64,000 nt of DNA. Source: Pagrus major. Lineage: Eukaryota; Chordata; Actinopteri; Spariformes; Sparidae. The translations under genes and the position numbers were made by a program. Shown piece by piece: positions 33,099 through 43,178 of this stretch. The notes below the pieces were generated by a model that saw only the letters and a program-made list of their open reading frames with translations, had not been told where the DNA came from and did not search any database. The stretch lies in the NCBI RefSeq assembly GCF_040436345.1, contig NC_133230.1:2612797-2676796 (forward strand), given 5' to 3'. How positions within the stretch are numbered: the stretch's first letter is position 1; each line of letters starts with the position of its first letter.

Positions 33099-34715
33099 AT
33101 GTCAGCTGCCAGCAGTCTGCTCTCTGAGGATCAGTTTCTGTGCTCCATCTGTCTGGATGTGTTCACCGATCCTGTCAGCACACCATGTGGACACAACTTC
33201 TGCAAAAACTGCATCTCTGAACACTGGGATATGAAAGACTATTGTGAGTGTCCCAACTGTAAAAAACGTTTCAAAAGAGGACCCGAGCTGCAGGTCAATA
33301 CTTTCATCTCTGAGATGGTTTCTCACTATAAACAGTCAGCTCGACAGAGAGCCGGCAGCAGCTCAGAGCAACAAGCTGCCAAACCAGGAGAAGTTCTCTG
33401 TGACATCTGCGCTGGAACCAAACTGAAGGCCCTGAAGTCCTGCCTGGTGTGTCTGGTCTCCTACTGTGAGACTCACCTTCAGCCTCATCTGACAAAGTCA
33501 ATCCTGAAAAGACATCAGCTGATCAACCCTGTGGAGAACCTGGAGGGCAGGATGTGTGCAAAGCACGATAAACTGCTGGAGCTGTTCTGCAGAGATGACC
33601 AGACATGTGTCTGCATGCTCTGCACTATTTCAGACCACAAACCACATGATGTTGTTCCTCTGAAAGAAGAATATGAAGGAAGAAAGGCAGAGCTGGGGAA
33701 GACGGAGGCTGAACTTCAGCAGATGGTCCAGCAGAGACAACTGAAGATCGAAGAGTTCAAACAGTCTGTCAAGGTCAGCAGGGAAAATGCAAACAGGGAA
33801 ATAGCAGGTAGTGTTCGGGTCTTGACTTGGCTGAAAGACATTATTGAGAAAACACAGGCTGAAGTCACTGAGATGATTGAAGCAAAGCACAAACTGATAG
33901 AGAAACAAGCCAAAGGCTTCATCAGAGAGCTGGGCCAAGAAATCTCTGAGCTGAAGAAGAAAAGTGCTGAGCTGGAGCAGCTCTCACTCTCTGAAGACCA
34001 CCTCCACCTCCTCCAAAACCTCCTGTCCCTGAATGCTGCTCCACCCACCAAGGATTGGACAGTCCGTCCTCCATCTTATGAGGGGAACCTGAGGGCAGCT
34101 CTTGTTCTGTTGGCGGAGATGCTCAAAATTAAATTGAAGAAACTGCTACCAAAGACTGAGCTCAAAACTGCCCAGCAGTTTGCAGTGGATGTTACTCTTG
34201 ATCCTGATACAGCATATCCAACACTCATTCTGTCTGGAGATGGCAAACAAGTACATCATGTTGATGCACAGAAGAAGCTCCCAGACAACCCAGAGAGATT
34301 TTCTGCTAGTCTGTCTGTCTTAGGGAAGCAGGTCATTTCTACAGGAAGATTTTACTTCGAGGTTCAGGTTAAAGGGAAGACTCATTGGGCTTTAGGAGTC
34401 GCCAGGCAGTCATTCAATAGGAAGCAGCCAATCAGTATTGGTCCTCACAATGGTATTTGGGCTCTTGGTTTGAGGAATGAAAATGAGTACTGCGCTCCTC
34501 CAGTCCATCTGTCTCTGAAGTCACAGCCTGAGAAGGTGGGGGTGTTTGTGGATTACGAGGAGGGTCTGGTCTTCTTTTATGATGTGGATGCTGCAGATCT
34601 TATCTACGCCTATACTGGCTGCTGCTTCACTGAGAGACTCCTGCCATTCTTCAGCCCCTCCTCTAATCTGGGTGGCAAAAACTCTGCCCCTCTGATCATC
34701 TGTCCTGTCAACTAG
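33099..34715 (+). CDS. Copy 5: btr/TRIM39-like E3 ligase, stop codon supplied by a MITE
   Basis: Single coding exon, 538 residues. The start follows the TTTCCAG acceptor (AG at 33092-33093). RING, both B-boxes, coiled coil and PRY-SPRY are all present. There is a three-residue in-frame deletion before the PRY (DWTVRPP where siblings read DWTEVRVRPP). The protein ends at ICPVN instead of ICPVNPPE because a 337-bp hAT-type element sits in the final codons and its first three bases, TAG, are the stop. The original tail, CTGTCAAC and CCTCCTGAG with its TAG, survives on the far side of the element from 35050. Losing three terminal residues should leave the SPRY fold intact. Upstream is the same CpG-rich block as copy 4, with a donor at 32128. 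AATAAA lies at 35786. It is nearly identical to copy 4 in flanking DNA but has a standard PRY. Confidence 0.93.
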   Translation: MSAASSLLSEDQFLCSICLDVFTDPVSTPCGHNFCKNCISEHWDMKDYCECPNCKKRFKRGPELQVNTFISEMVSHYKQSARQRAGSSSEQQAAKPGEVLCDICAGTKLKALKSCLVCLVSYCETHLQPHLTKSILKRHQLINPVENLEGRMCAKHDKLLELFCRDDQTCVCMLCTISDHKPHDVVPLKEEYEGRKAELGKTEAELQQMVQQRQLKIEEFKQSVKVSRENANREIAGSVRVLTWLKDIIEKTQAEVTEMIEAKHKLIEKQAKGFIRELGQEISELKKKSAELEQLSLSEDHLHLLQNLLSLNAAPPTKDWTVRPPSYEGNLRAALVLLAEMLKIKLKKLLPKTELKTAQQFAVDVTLDPDTAYPTLILSGDGKQVHHVDAQKKLPDNPERFSASLSVLGKQVISTGRFYFEVQVKGKTHWALGVARQSFNRKQPISIGPHNGIWALGLRNENEYCAPPVHLSLKSQPEKVGVFVDYEEGLVFFYDVDAADLIYAYTGCCFTERLLPFFSPSSNLGGKNSAPLIICPVN

Positions 34716-35049
34716 GGATGCAACGGTAGAGTTTTCCCACAGTTCGGTATGCATCACAGTTTTTGGGCCACGTTAACGGTACGGTTTCGATATCTTACTA
34801 TAAAACTACTCACACTAGCAAAGGCAATATTGCATGTAAACATAATTAAAAGCAGACATAGTCAAACCACAAACCTTTATTATAAAAATTTAACACATCT
34901 TAATTGCCTTCATTAAAAAAACATATGCAGTATCCAATCAAGTTAAACAACAAACATTATTGTAGTATTGTATTGTTTGCCTTTGTGTATTGAACCTAAC
35001 AGGGCGTATTGAACGGTTTGTTAAAATATTGAATATTGTTGCATCCCTA
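34713..35049. mobile_element. hAT-type non-autonomous DNA transposon (MITE), 337 bp, in copy 5
   Basis: Perfect 12-base terminal inverted repeats TAGGGATGCAAC and GTTGCATCCCTA, with an exact 8-base target duplication CTGTCAAC at 34705-34712 and 35050-35057. The empty site is seen in copies 2, 3, 6. The 8-bp duplication fits the hAT superfamily. No transposase is encoded. Insertion is later than the copy 4/copy 5 duplication, since copy 4 lacks it. Confidence 0.92.
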
Positions 35050-35785
35050 CTGTCAACCCTCCTGAGTAGAATAACTATCAAGAAAAAGACTCACTACTTT
35101 TTGGATGTAACAAATCTCCATATTTAGTGATAACGTACACAGTGTTTATGTTTGGTTCAGATTCTATTGATTTTGTATTTTTGCATCTTTATTATATCAA
35201 CTCCACACTGCAACTAACTACTGTAACACAATCATTTAATTGATCTTGTATAATGTAATTTATTTACTGTTTGTAAATATCAAAATAGCCGTCCAATAGT
35301 CACAGGCCTTACCTTAAGTTGTTTTGTATATTTTTTTGTAAGTTGACGTCTTTTCATGATTTTATGACAATCATGTAAAATGATATAAAACAGCAGGAAA
35401 CCTTTTTTTTTGCCTTCCTCTGTTCTACCATCAGTTGTAAAATAACATTGTTTTACGTTTTGGCATTTATAGAGTGTGAGATGAGGACATTTTCTTTTGC
35501 AGGTGACATTTATGTCTCAGTTCTGATTTCTAACTTCTCATTTGAATATTTTAGAGAGTTTGTAAAATGACTTGCAGTAGACAGAACAACAGAACAACAA
35601 CCATGAAAATCTGTCACAACACATGTGGTGAATACACGCATGCTTTGCCTCTTGATATCTGTTATATACTGGTTTTCTTATTACTAATATGTTTGTAAAG
35701 AAAGTTTTAAAGAGTGGAAAAAGTGGGATTGTTGTGTCTCTGTTGTTACTGAGGAAAACTATCATTGATATTGTTTTTATACTAA

Positions 35786-35791
35786 AATAAA
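35786..35791 (+). terminator. Polyadenylation signal, copy 5
   Basis: AATAAA at the conserved position. The transcript would include the MITE in its 3' UTR. Confidence 0.5.
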
Positions 35792-36533
35792 CATGTTGTA
35801 AGACTATATCTAGTGTTTTCTTTAAATCCAATAAAGATACAACATCTATACAACACAATAAGGGGCAACAAACAGTGATATGATTGAATAATAATGAATA
35901 AAAATAGATTAACCACAAACACTGTCATAAAACAACAGCATAGAAGGCAGTGAAAGAGGGTTTGAAGGAAAAGCCTCACCTCCATGATAATGTGAGTTAA
36001 TACATCTTGTTGTGTTTTTCTCTTCATCCACTGGTGCCTGTCAGGCTTAAATGTGACTCCAAAGCCATATTTCACTCTGCAGAACATTTTGTAAATACAT
36101 CACATGCAGAAGGCTAACTTTATCAGAACATTAGACAATACACAACATTGATTAACAATGAATTTTTATCATTGTTACAATTCAAAATATTGTTTTCAAA
36201 TAAAGCAGCACTGTTAGTGAAAATTATTGTTAAACATATACTAAATTGGTTTCCTGTAACCCATTTTGATTGCTAATGTGTGATGAATTGATTTTACACA
36301 AACTATTCTTGTAATACTTGACAACTAATTTACTGTTCAGCTCTATGATCAACTTGTAAGTTTATTTACAACAATAATTAACAGTGCTGCTGTTCTGTTG
36401 TGCTAAATCACAACTTACACTGATTATTACAATGTGAATACATGTTGACACTTATTTAAAGAAAATAAATGCAGTCATGTTGCAGAGCAAAGTGGATAAC
36501 ATTAAAATAAGGGCTGTGTCCTGTAGACATCGT

Positions 36534-36548
36534 CCACTAGAGGTCACC
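36534..36548 (+). promoter_or_regulatory. CTCF-like motif, one mismatch
   Basis: Paralogous to the site at 18048, same sequence. Confidence 0.3.
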
Positions 36549-36819
36549 CTATCTCAGTTAAACCTGCTTCAGACCTCTTCTAACAGCTCTCAGGCCACAG
36601 AGGTCAGTGCACAGTGAGATTATTATGACTCACATCATGGTAATAATTTCTTGTGTGTGTGATTCATGAGTGTAAAACTATCATAACTGTGAACCTGATG
36701 TAATCTCGGGGTTGTGGAGATTTGGATTATGCCAGACGAGCTGTATGGAGCCATTTAATGTTTTCTTTCGTTGTTTTTTTAACATTTAAAACAAGTCTCC
36801 AGCTACTTCAGTTGTTTAG

Positions 36820-37015
36820 GAGAACGCTGTTTTACTGTGAAGCTCCAGAAATGTTTTGTGGACTACAAAAACTTCACCTGACTTTCCATCAGCATGGAGG
36901 GAGGAGATGATGACTGAATGCTCAGTTTTAGGTGAACTGTTCCTTGAAAAACAAACCAACCTTGACACTTTTACTATTTCAGTAATCATAGTGCTTTCAT
37001 GGTCCATATTTACAA
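36820..37015 (+). repeat. Dispersed fish repeat in array spacer
   Basis: Same element as at 18290, upstream of copy 6. Confidence 0.5.
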
Positions 37016-37299
37016 AAAAAACCCCAAAAAAACAAAACAAGTATAATCAATCAACCATCCACATAAAAGTCTGCTGTGGGAAAGATATATTTACCAAAAA
37101 ATACAGTTTGTTCTTGGATGTCAAAGACGTTCTTGTCTTTTCTCTTTCCTGCTACAGACTCCCATTTTAAAACAAAGAGGACATTAAAAAGCATCCAGCA
37201 ACTACAATACTAGTTACTGTTTAACTAATTATACTTTGCTCCCTGTTAAACGTATCTTGAGAGGCGGAGCAAAAGCAAGGCAGATACATGAATCTGAAA

Positions 37300-37405
37300 G
37301 TTTGTCAGAATAAGAGAGAGAGCTGCAGTTCAGACGCATCAGTGAGACATAAATTCAGTTCATCTGGTCTTTTTTCAACTATACAGAAGTCTGTATCAAA
37401 CCCTG
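37300..37405 (+). promoter_or_regulatory. Copy 6 non-coding first exon, type A
   Basis: GTTTGTCAGAATAAGAGAG through to AACCCTG with a GTGAGTACAGCAC donor. The adjacent ISRE-like site is degraded to GAATCTGAAAGT. The 5' limit is approximate. Confidence 0.5.
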
Positions 37406-37534
37406 GTGAGTACAGCACATTGAGAGACGAGAGAAAATCAGACTTGGCCACTTGAGTAGTTCCAGAGGTGTCTGCATATCATGATTTAATTAACACCCTG
37501 CAGCCTATCAGAATCAAGAGCTGAAACAAGAGGT

Positions 37535-37723
37535 GGAGCAAAAGTGGAGAGACAGGTGAGCTCCAACGTCAGACTCCTCAACTGGGATTGAGAAATCATT
37601 TGAGTAAGAAGAGTTTTGCAGTTGAGACACATCTTGTTGTTTCTCTCTGGACAGCGAGACTTAAACTCAGTTCATCTCATCTTTCTTCATGTGATTACTA
37701 CATAAAAGTCTCTGCAAACACCG
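37535..37723 (+). promoter_or_regulatory. Copy 6 non-coding first exon, type B
   Basis: Same blocks as the other type B exons, ending CAAACACCG before GTGAGTACAGCAG. The 563-base intron to the acceptor contains foreign DNA and a large TA/TG microsatellite. Confidence 0.5.
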
Positions 37724-37804
37724 GTGAGTACAGCAGATTATATCTGATGTGTTTATAATACCAGCATTAACACACACACACCTGTTTTCGATCAGGGTGT
37801 GGCT

Positions 37805-38207
<403 letters not shown>

Positions 38208-38285
38208 AATTTAGCTATATGATACAAAAGTGTCTCTTATCATAGTTTGATTAAAACTACACTTTCACTTTTGTTTCTAGTGAAT

Positions 38286-39920
38286 ATGTCAGCTGCCAGC
38301 AGTCTGCTCTCTGAGGATCAGTTTCTGTGCTCCATCTGTCTGGATGTGTTCACCGATCCTGTCAGCACACCATGTGGACACAACTTCTGCAAAAACTGCA
38401 TCTCTAAACACTGGGATACGAAAGACTATTGTGAGTGTCCCAACTGTAAAAAACGTTTCAAAAGAGGACCTGAGCTGCAGGTCAATACTTTCATCTCTGA
38501 GATGGTTTCTCACTATAAACAGTCAGCTCAACAGAGAGCCGGCAGCAGCTCAGAGCAACAAGCTGCCAAACCAGGAGAAGTTCCCTGTGACATCTGCACT
38601 GGGACCAAACTGAAGGCCCTGAAGTCCTGCCTGGTGTGTCTGGTCTCCTACTGTGAGACTCACCTTCAGCCTCATCTGACAGTGTCAGTCCTGAAAAGAC
38701 ATCAGCTGATCAACCCTGTGGAGAACCTGGAGGGCAGGATGTGTACTAAGCACGATAAACTGCTGGAGCTGTTCTGCAGAGATGACCAGACATGTGTCTG
38801 CATGCTCTGCACTATTTCAGACCACAAACCACATGATGTTGTTCCTCTGAAAGAAGAATATGAAGGAAGAAAGGCAGAGCTGGGGAAGACGGAGGCTGAA
38901 CTTCAGCAGATGGTCCAGCAGAGACAACTGAAGATTAAAGAGATCAAACATTCAGCCAAGGTCAGCAGGGAAAATGCAGACGGACAGATTGCAGGTAGTT
39001 TTCAGGTTTTGACGAGGCTGAAAGACATTATTGAGAAAACGCAGGCTGAAGCCATTAAGATGATTGAAATGAAGCACACACTGATAGAGAAACAGGCTGA
39101 AGGCTTCATCAAAGAGCTGGAACAAGAAATCTCTGAGCTGAAGAAGAAAAGTGCTGAGCTGGAGCAGCTCTCACTCTCTGAAGACCACCTCCACCTCCTC
39201 CAAAACCTCCCGTCCCTGAATGCTGCTCCACCCACCAAGGAATGGACAGAGGTCACAGTCCCTCCTCCATCATATGAGGGTATTTTCAGGGCAGTTTTTG
39301 TTCCGTTGTTGGAGATACTCATAATTGAATTGAAGAAACTGCAACCAAAGACTGAGCTCAAAACTGCCCAGCAGTTTGCAGTGGATGTGACTCTTGATCC
39401 TGATACAGCATATCCAACACTCATTCTGTCTGGAGATGGTAAACAAGTACATCATGTTGATGCACAGAAGAAGCTCCCAGACAACCCAGAGAGATTTTCT
39501 ACTGCTCTGTTTGTCGTAGGGAAGCAGGTCATTTCTACAGGAAGATTTTACTTCGAGGTTCAGGTTAAAGGGAAGACTCAGTGGATTTTAGGAGTTGCCA
39601 GACAGTCAATCAATAGGAAGCAGCCAATCATTATTGATCCTCAGAATGGATTGTGGACTCTTGGTTTGATGAATGAAAATGAGTACTACGCTCCTCCAGT
39701 CCGTCTGTCTCTGAAGTCACAGCCTAAGAAGGTGGGGGTGTTTGTGGATTACGAGGAGGGTCTGGTCTTCTTTTATGATGTGGATGCTGCAGATCTTATC
39801 TACGCCTATACTGGCTGCTGCTTCACTGAGAGACTCCTGCCATTCTTCAACCCCGCCTCTAATCTGGGTGGCAAAAACTCTGCTCCTCTGATCATCTGTC
39901 CTGTCAACCCTCCTGAGTAG
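38286..39920 (+). CDS. Copy 6: btr/TRIM39-like E3 ubiquitin ligase
   Basis: Single coding exon of 544 residues, used here as the reference for numbering. RING ligands are C15, C18, C30, H32, C35, C38, C51, C54. B-box 1 ligands are C101, C104, C115, C118, C123, H126, H130. B-box 2 ligands are C153, H156, C164, C172, C175, H180, H183. The coiled coil spans about 190-310. PRY starts near Q362 (LDPDTA at 370-375) and SPRY runs to 541. The start follows a TTTCTAG acceptor. Both types of first exon are present upstream (A to 37405, B to 37723). The intron has been remodelled: about 190 bases of unrelated DNA plus a 210-base TA/TG microsatellite end only about 70 bases before the acceptor, which could affect splicing. 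No decoy start is present. AATAAA lies at 40506. Confidence 0.93.
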   Translation: MSAASSLLSEDQFLCSICLDVFTDPVSTPCGHNFCKNCISKHWDTKDYCECPNCKKRFKRGPELQVNTFISEMVSHYKQSAQQRAGSSSEQQAAKPGEVPCDICTGTKLKALKSCLVCLVSYCETHLQPHLTVSVLKRHQLINPVENLEGRMCTKHDKLLELFCRDDQTCVCMLCTISDHKPHDVVPLKEEYEGRKAELGKTEAELQQMVQQRQLKIKEIKHSAKVSRENADGQIAGSFQVLTRLKDIIEKTQAEAIKMIEMKHTLIEKQAEGFIKELEQEISELKKKSAELEQLSLSEDHLHLLQNLPSLNAAPPTKEWTEVTVPPPSYEGIFRAVFVPLLEILIIELKKLQPKTELKTAQQFAVDVTLDPDTAYPTLILSGDGKQVHHVDAQKKLPDNPERFSTALFVVGKQVISTGRFYFEVQVKGKTQWILGVARQSINRKQPIIIDPQNGLWTLGLMNENEYYAPPVRLSLKSQPKKVGVFVDYEEGLVFFYDVDAADLIYAYTGCCFTERLLPFFNPASNLGGKNSAPLIICPVNPPE

Positions 39921-40505
39921 AATAACTATCAAGAAAAAGACTCACTACTTTTTGGATGTAACACATCTCCATATTTAGTAATAACGTACAGAGTGCTTTA
40001 TTATTTATCTTTATTATATCAACTCCACACTGCAACTTACCACTGTAACACAATCATTTAATTAAGTGTTTGTAAATATCGACATATCGGTCCAGTCGTC
40101 ACAGACCTTACCTTAAGTTGTTTTGTATATTTTAATGTAAGTTGACAATAATGTAAACTGATATTTGCCTTCTTTTGATCTACCTTGGTTGTAAAATAAG
40201 TGTGAGATGAGGACATTTTCTTTTGCAGGTGACATTTATGTCTCAGTTCTGATCTCTAACTTCTCATTTGAATATTTTAGAGAGTTTGTAAAATGACTTG
40301 CAGTAGACAGAACAACAACCATGAAAATCTGTCACAGCATATGTGGTGAATACACACATGCTTTGCCTCTTGATATCTGTTATATACTGGTTTTCTCATT
40401 ACTAATATGTTTGTAAAGAAAATTTTGAAGAGTGGAAAAAGTGGGATTGTTGTGTCTCTCTGTTGTTAATAAGGAAAACTATCATTGATATTGTTTTTAT
40501 ACTGA

Positions 40506-40511
40506 AATAAA
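40506..40511 (+). terminator. Polyadenylation signal, copy 6
   Basis: AATAAA at the position conserved across the array. Confidence 0.5.
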
Positions 40512-41263
40512 CAGATTTTGTAAGACTATATCTAGTGTTTTCTTTAAATCCAACACAGATTCAACATCTATACAACACAATAAGGGGCAAAAAACGGTGA
40601 TATGATTAAATAATAATGAATAGAAATAGATATATTAACCACAAACACTGTCATAAAACAACAGCATAGAAGGCAGTGAAAGAGGGTTTGAAGGAAAAGC
40701 CTCACCTCCATGATAATGTGAGTTAATACATCTTGTTCTGTGTTTTTCTCTTCATCCACTGGTGCCTGTCAGGCTTAAATGTGACTCCAAAGCCATATTT
40801 CACTCTGCAGAACATTTTGTAAAGACATCACAGGCAGTAGGCTAACTTTATCAGAACATTAGACAATACACAACATTGATTAACAAGGAATTTTCATCAT
40901 TGTTACAATTCAAAATATTGTTTTCAAATAAAGCAGCACTGTGTTAGTGAAAATTATTGTTAAAAATATACTAAATTGGTTTCCTATAACACAATTTGAG
41001 TGCAAATGTGTGATGAATTGATTTTACACAAACTATTCTTGTAATACTTGACAACTAATTTACTGTTGAGCTCTATGATTAACTTGTAAGTTTATTTACA
41101 ACAATAATTAACAGTGCTGCTGTTCTGTTGTGCTAAATCACAACTTACACTAATTATTACAATGCAAATACATGTTGACACTTATTTAAAGAAAATAAAT
41201 GCAGTCATGTTGCAGAGCAAAGTGGATAACATTAAAATAAGGGCTGTGTCCTGCAGACATCGT

Positions 41264-41278
41264 CCACTAGAGGTCACC
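41264..41278 (+). promoter_or_regulatory. CTCF-like motif, one mismatch
   Basis: Paralogous to the site at 18048, same sequence. Confidence 0.3.
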
Positions 41279-41559
41279 CTATCTCAGTTAAACCTGCTTC
41301 AGACCTCTTCTAACAGCTCTCAGGCCACAGAGGTCAGTGCACAGTGAGATTATTATGACTCACATCATGGTAATAATTTCTTGTGTGTGTGATTCATGAG
41401 TGTAAAACTATCATAACTGTGAACCTGATGTAATCTCGGGGTTGTGGAGATTTGGATTATGCCAGACGAGCTGTATGGAGCCATTTAATGTTTTCTTTCG
41501 TTGTTTTTTTAACATTTAAAAAAGTCTCCAGCTACTTCAGTTATTTAGAAGAACGCTGT

Positions 41560-41740
41560 TTTACTGTGAAGCTCCAGAAATGTTTTGTGGACTACAAAAA
41601 CTTCACCTGACTTTCCATCAGCATGGAGGGAGGAGATGATGACTGAATGCTCAGTTTTAGGTGAGCTGTTCCTTGAAAAACAAACCAACCTTGACACTTT
41701 TACTATTTCAGTATTCATGGTGCTTTCATGGTCCATATTC
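41560..41740 (+). repeat. Dispersed fish repeat in array spacer
   Basis: Same element as at 18290, upstream of copy 7, followed by a C-run and an AAAAC repeat. Confidence 0.5.
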
Positions 41741-42051
41741 ACACCCCCCCCCCCCCCAAAACAAAACAAAACAAAACAAAACAAAAAAAAAACAAGTATA
41801 ATCAATCAACCATCCACATAAAAGTCTGCTGTGGGAAAGATATATTTACCAAAAAATACAGTTTGTTCTTGGATGTCAAAGACGTTCTTGTCATTTCTCT
41901 TTCCTGCTATAGACTCCCATTTTAAAACAACGAGGACATTAAAAAGTAACCAGCAACTACAATACTAGTTACTGTTTAACTAATTATACTTTGCTCCTTG
42001 TTAAACGTATCTTGAGAGGCGGAGCAACAGCAAGGCAGATACATAAATCTG

Positions 42052-42099
42052 AAAGTTTGTCAGAGTAAGAGACTATACAACAGTCTCTGTCAAACCCTG
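42052..42099 (+). promoter_or_regulatory. Remnant type A first exon of copy 7
   Basis: Only the ends of exon A remain: GTCAGAGTAAGAGA is joined directly to CTATACAACAGTCTCTG, so about 55 bases are missing. The donor reads GTGAATA instead of GTGAGTA. Probably non-functional. Confidence 0.45.
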
Positions 42100-42499
42100 G
42101 TGAATACAGCACATTGAGAGACATGAGGGAAAATCATACTCGGCCACTTCGGTAGTTCAAGAGTTGTCTGCATATCAGGATTTAATTAACACCCTGCAGC
42201 CTATCAGAATCAAATATTCACTGAGACCATGGTGTAAACCCAAAGATGCAGTACTCTCTGGATGTCTTAAACTGGCCTCTTCTGGTGTCTTTTTGTAAAT
42301 GTATTTACTATTGACTGCTGTAGACTCTCATTGCAGAACATTTTAAAATTAAATAGTCTCCAGAATAGCTCTCAGTGCACATACACAGCTTCCGTACTTT
42401 GCTTCCCTTATATTTTTTTCATGTGTCACAAATATGTCACTATAATTAACCTGTGGGAGGGAACATAGAGTCAGGAACAGAGCGGAAACAAGAGGCGGA

Positions 42500-42684
42500 G
42501 CAACATAGGAAAAACAGGTGAGCTCCAACGTCAGACTTCTCAACTGGGATTGAGAATTCATCCGAGTAAGAAGAGTGTTGCAGTTGAGACACACCTTGTT
42601 GTTTCTCTCTGGACAGCGAGACTTAAACTCAGTTCATCTCATCTTTCTTCATCTCATCTCTTATAACAGTCTCTGCAAACACCG
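42500..42684 (+). promoter_or_regulatory. Copy 7 non-coding first exon, type B
   Basis: Closely matches the copy 3 exon including its upstream DNA, ending CAAACACCG before GTGAGTACAGCAG. Likely the main first exon of copy 7, since its exon A is broken. Confidence 0.5.
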
Positions 42685-42889
42685 GTGAGTACAGCAGATT
42701 ATATCTGATGTGTTTATAATACCAACATGAACACACACACATCTGTTTTCAATCAGGGCGTGTCTTTTTTTTTTTTTTTTTTACATTTAAATAACTTGTC
42801 AAATGAAACTTTCAATGTAAAATGTAAACATATAATACAAAACTGTCTCCTCACATTCTAGTTATTATTCTTTGATGGTTAATAATGAA

Positions 42890-43017
42890 AGATTCTGTCA
42901 TCACAGTTCTGCTTCTTCACACTTTCACTTTTGTTTTCAGTGAAAATGTCAGCTGCCAGCCTCACAGTAACATTACATGAGCTGTCCTTAGTCAATGTGT
43001 GCTTCTTTTGTCATTAA
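42890..43017 (+). promoter_or_regulatory. Decoy acceptor and short upstream ORF in copy 7 intron
   Basis: TTTTGTTTTCAG (AG at 42939-42940) and ATG at 42946 begin a 23-residue MSAAS-type peptide ending at 43017. Same arrangement as copy 3, 233 bases before the true start. Confidence 0.5.
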
Positions 43018-43178
43018 ATGAAAAAACTTGTCAAATAAAACTTTCACTTATGTAAAATATTGCTATTTGATACAAATTTGTCTTCTAACATTTTGGTAAT
43101 CATAGTTTGATACGTAAAAAAAATAAATTATAATTGACGTTTTGCTTCTTCATGCTTTCACTTTTGTTTCCAGTGAAT

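Larger units (their letters stand above)
35058..37299 (+). other. 3' UTR and spacer of copy 5
   Basis: Original 3' UTR resumes after the MITE and reaches AATAAA at 35786-35791. The spacer contains the CTCF-like block (36534-36548), a dispersed fish repeat (about 36820-37015) and the region before exon A of copy 6. No gene was seen. Confidence 0.6.
39921..42051 (+). other. 3' UTR and spacer of copy 6
   Basis: AATAAA at 40506-40511. The spacer matches that after copy 5, including the CTCF-like block (41264-41278) and the dispersed repeat (about 41560-41740), with a C-run followed by an AAAAC repeat near 41743-41790. No gene was seen. Confidence 0.6.
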
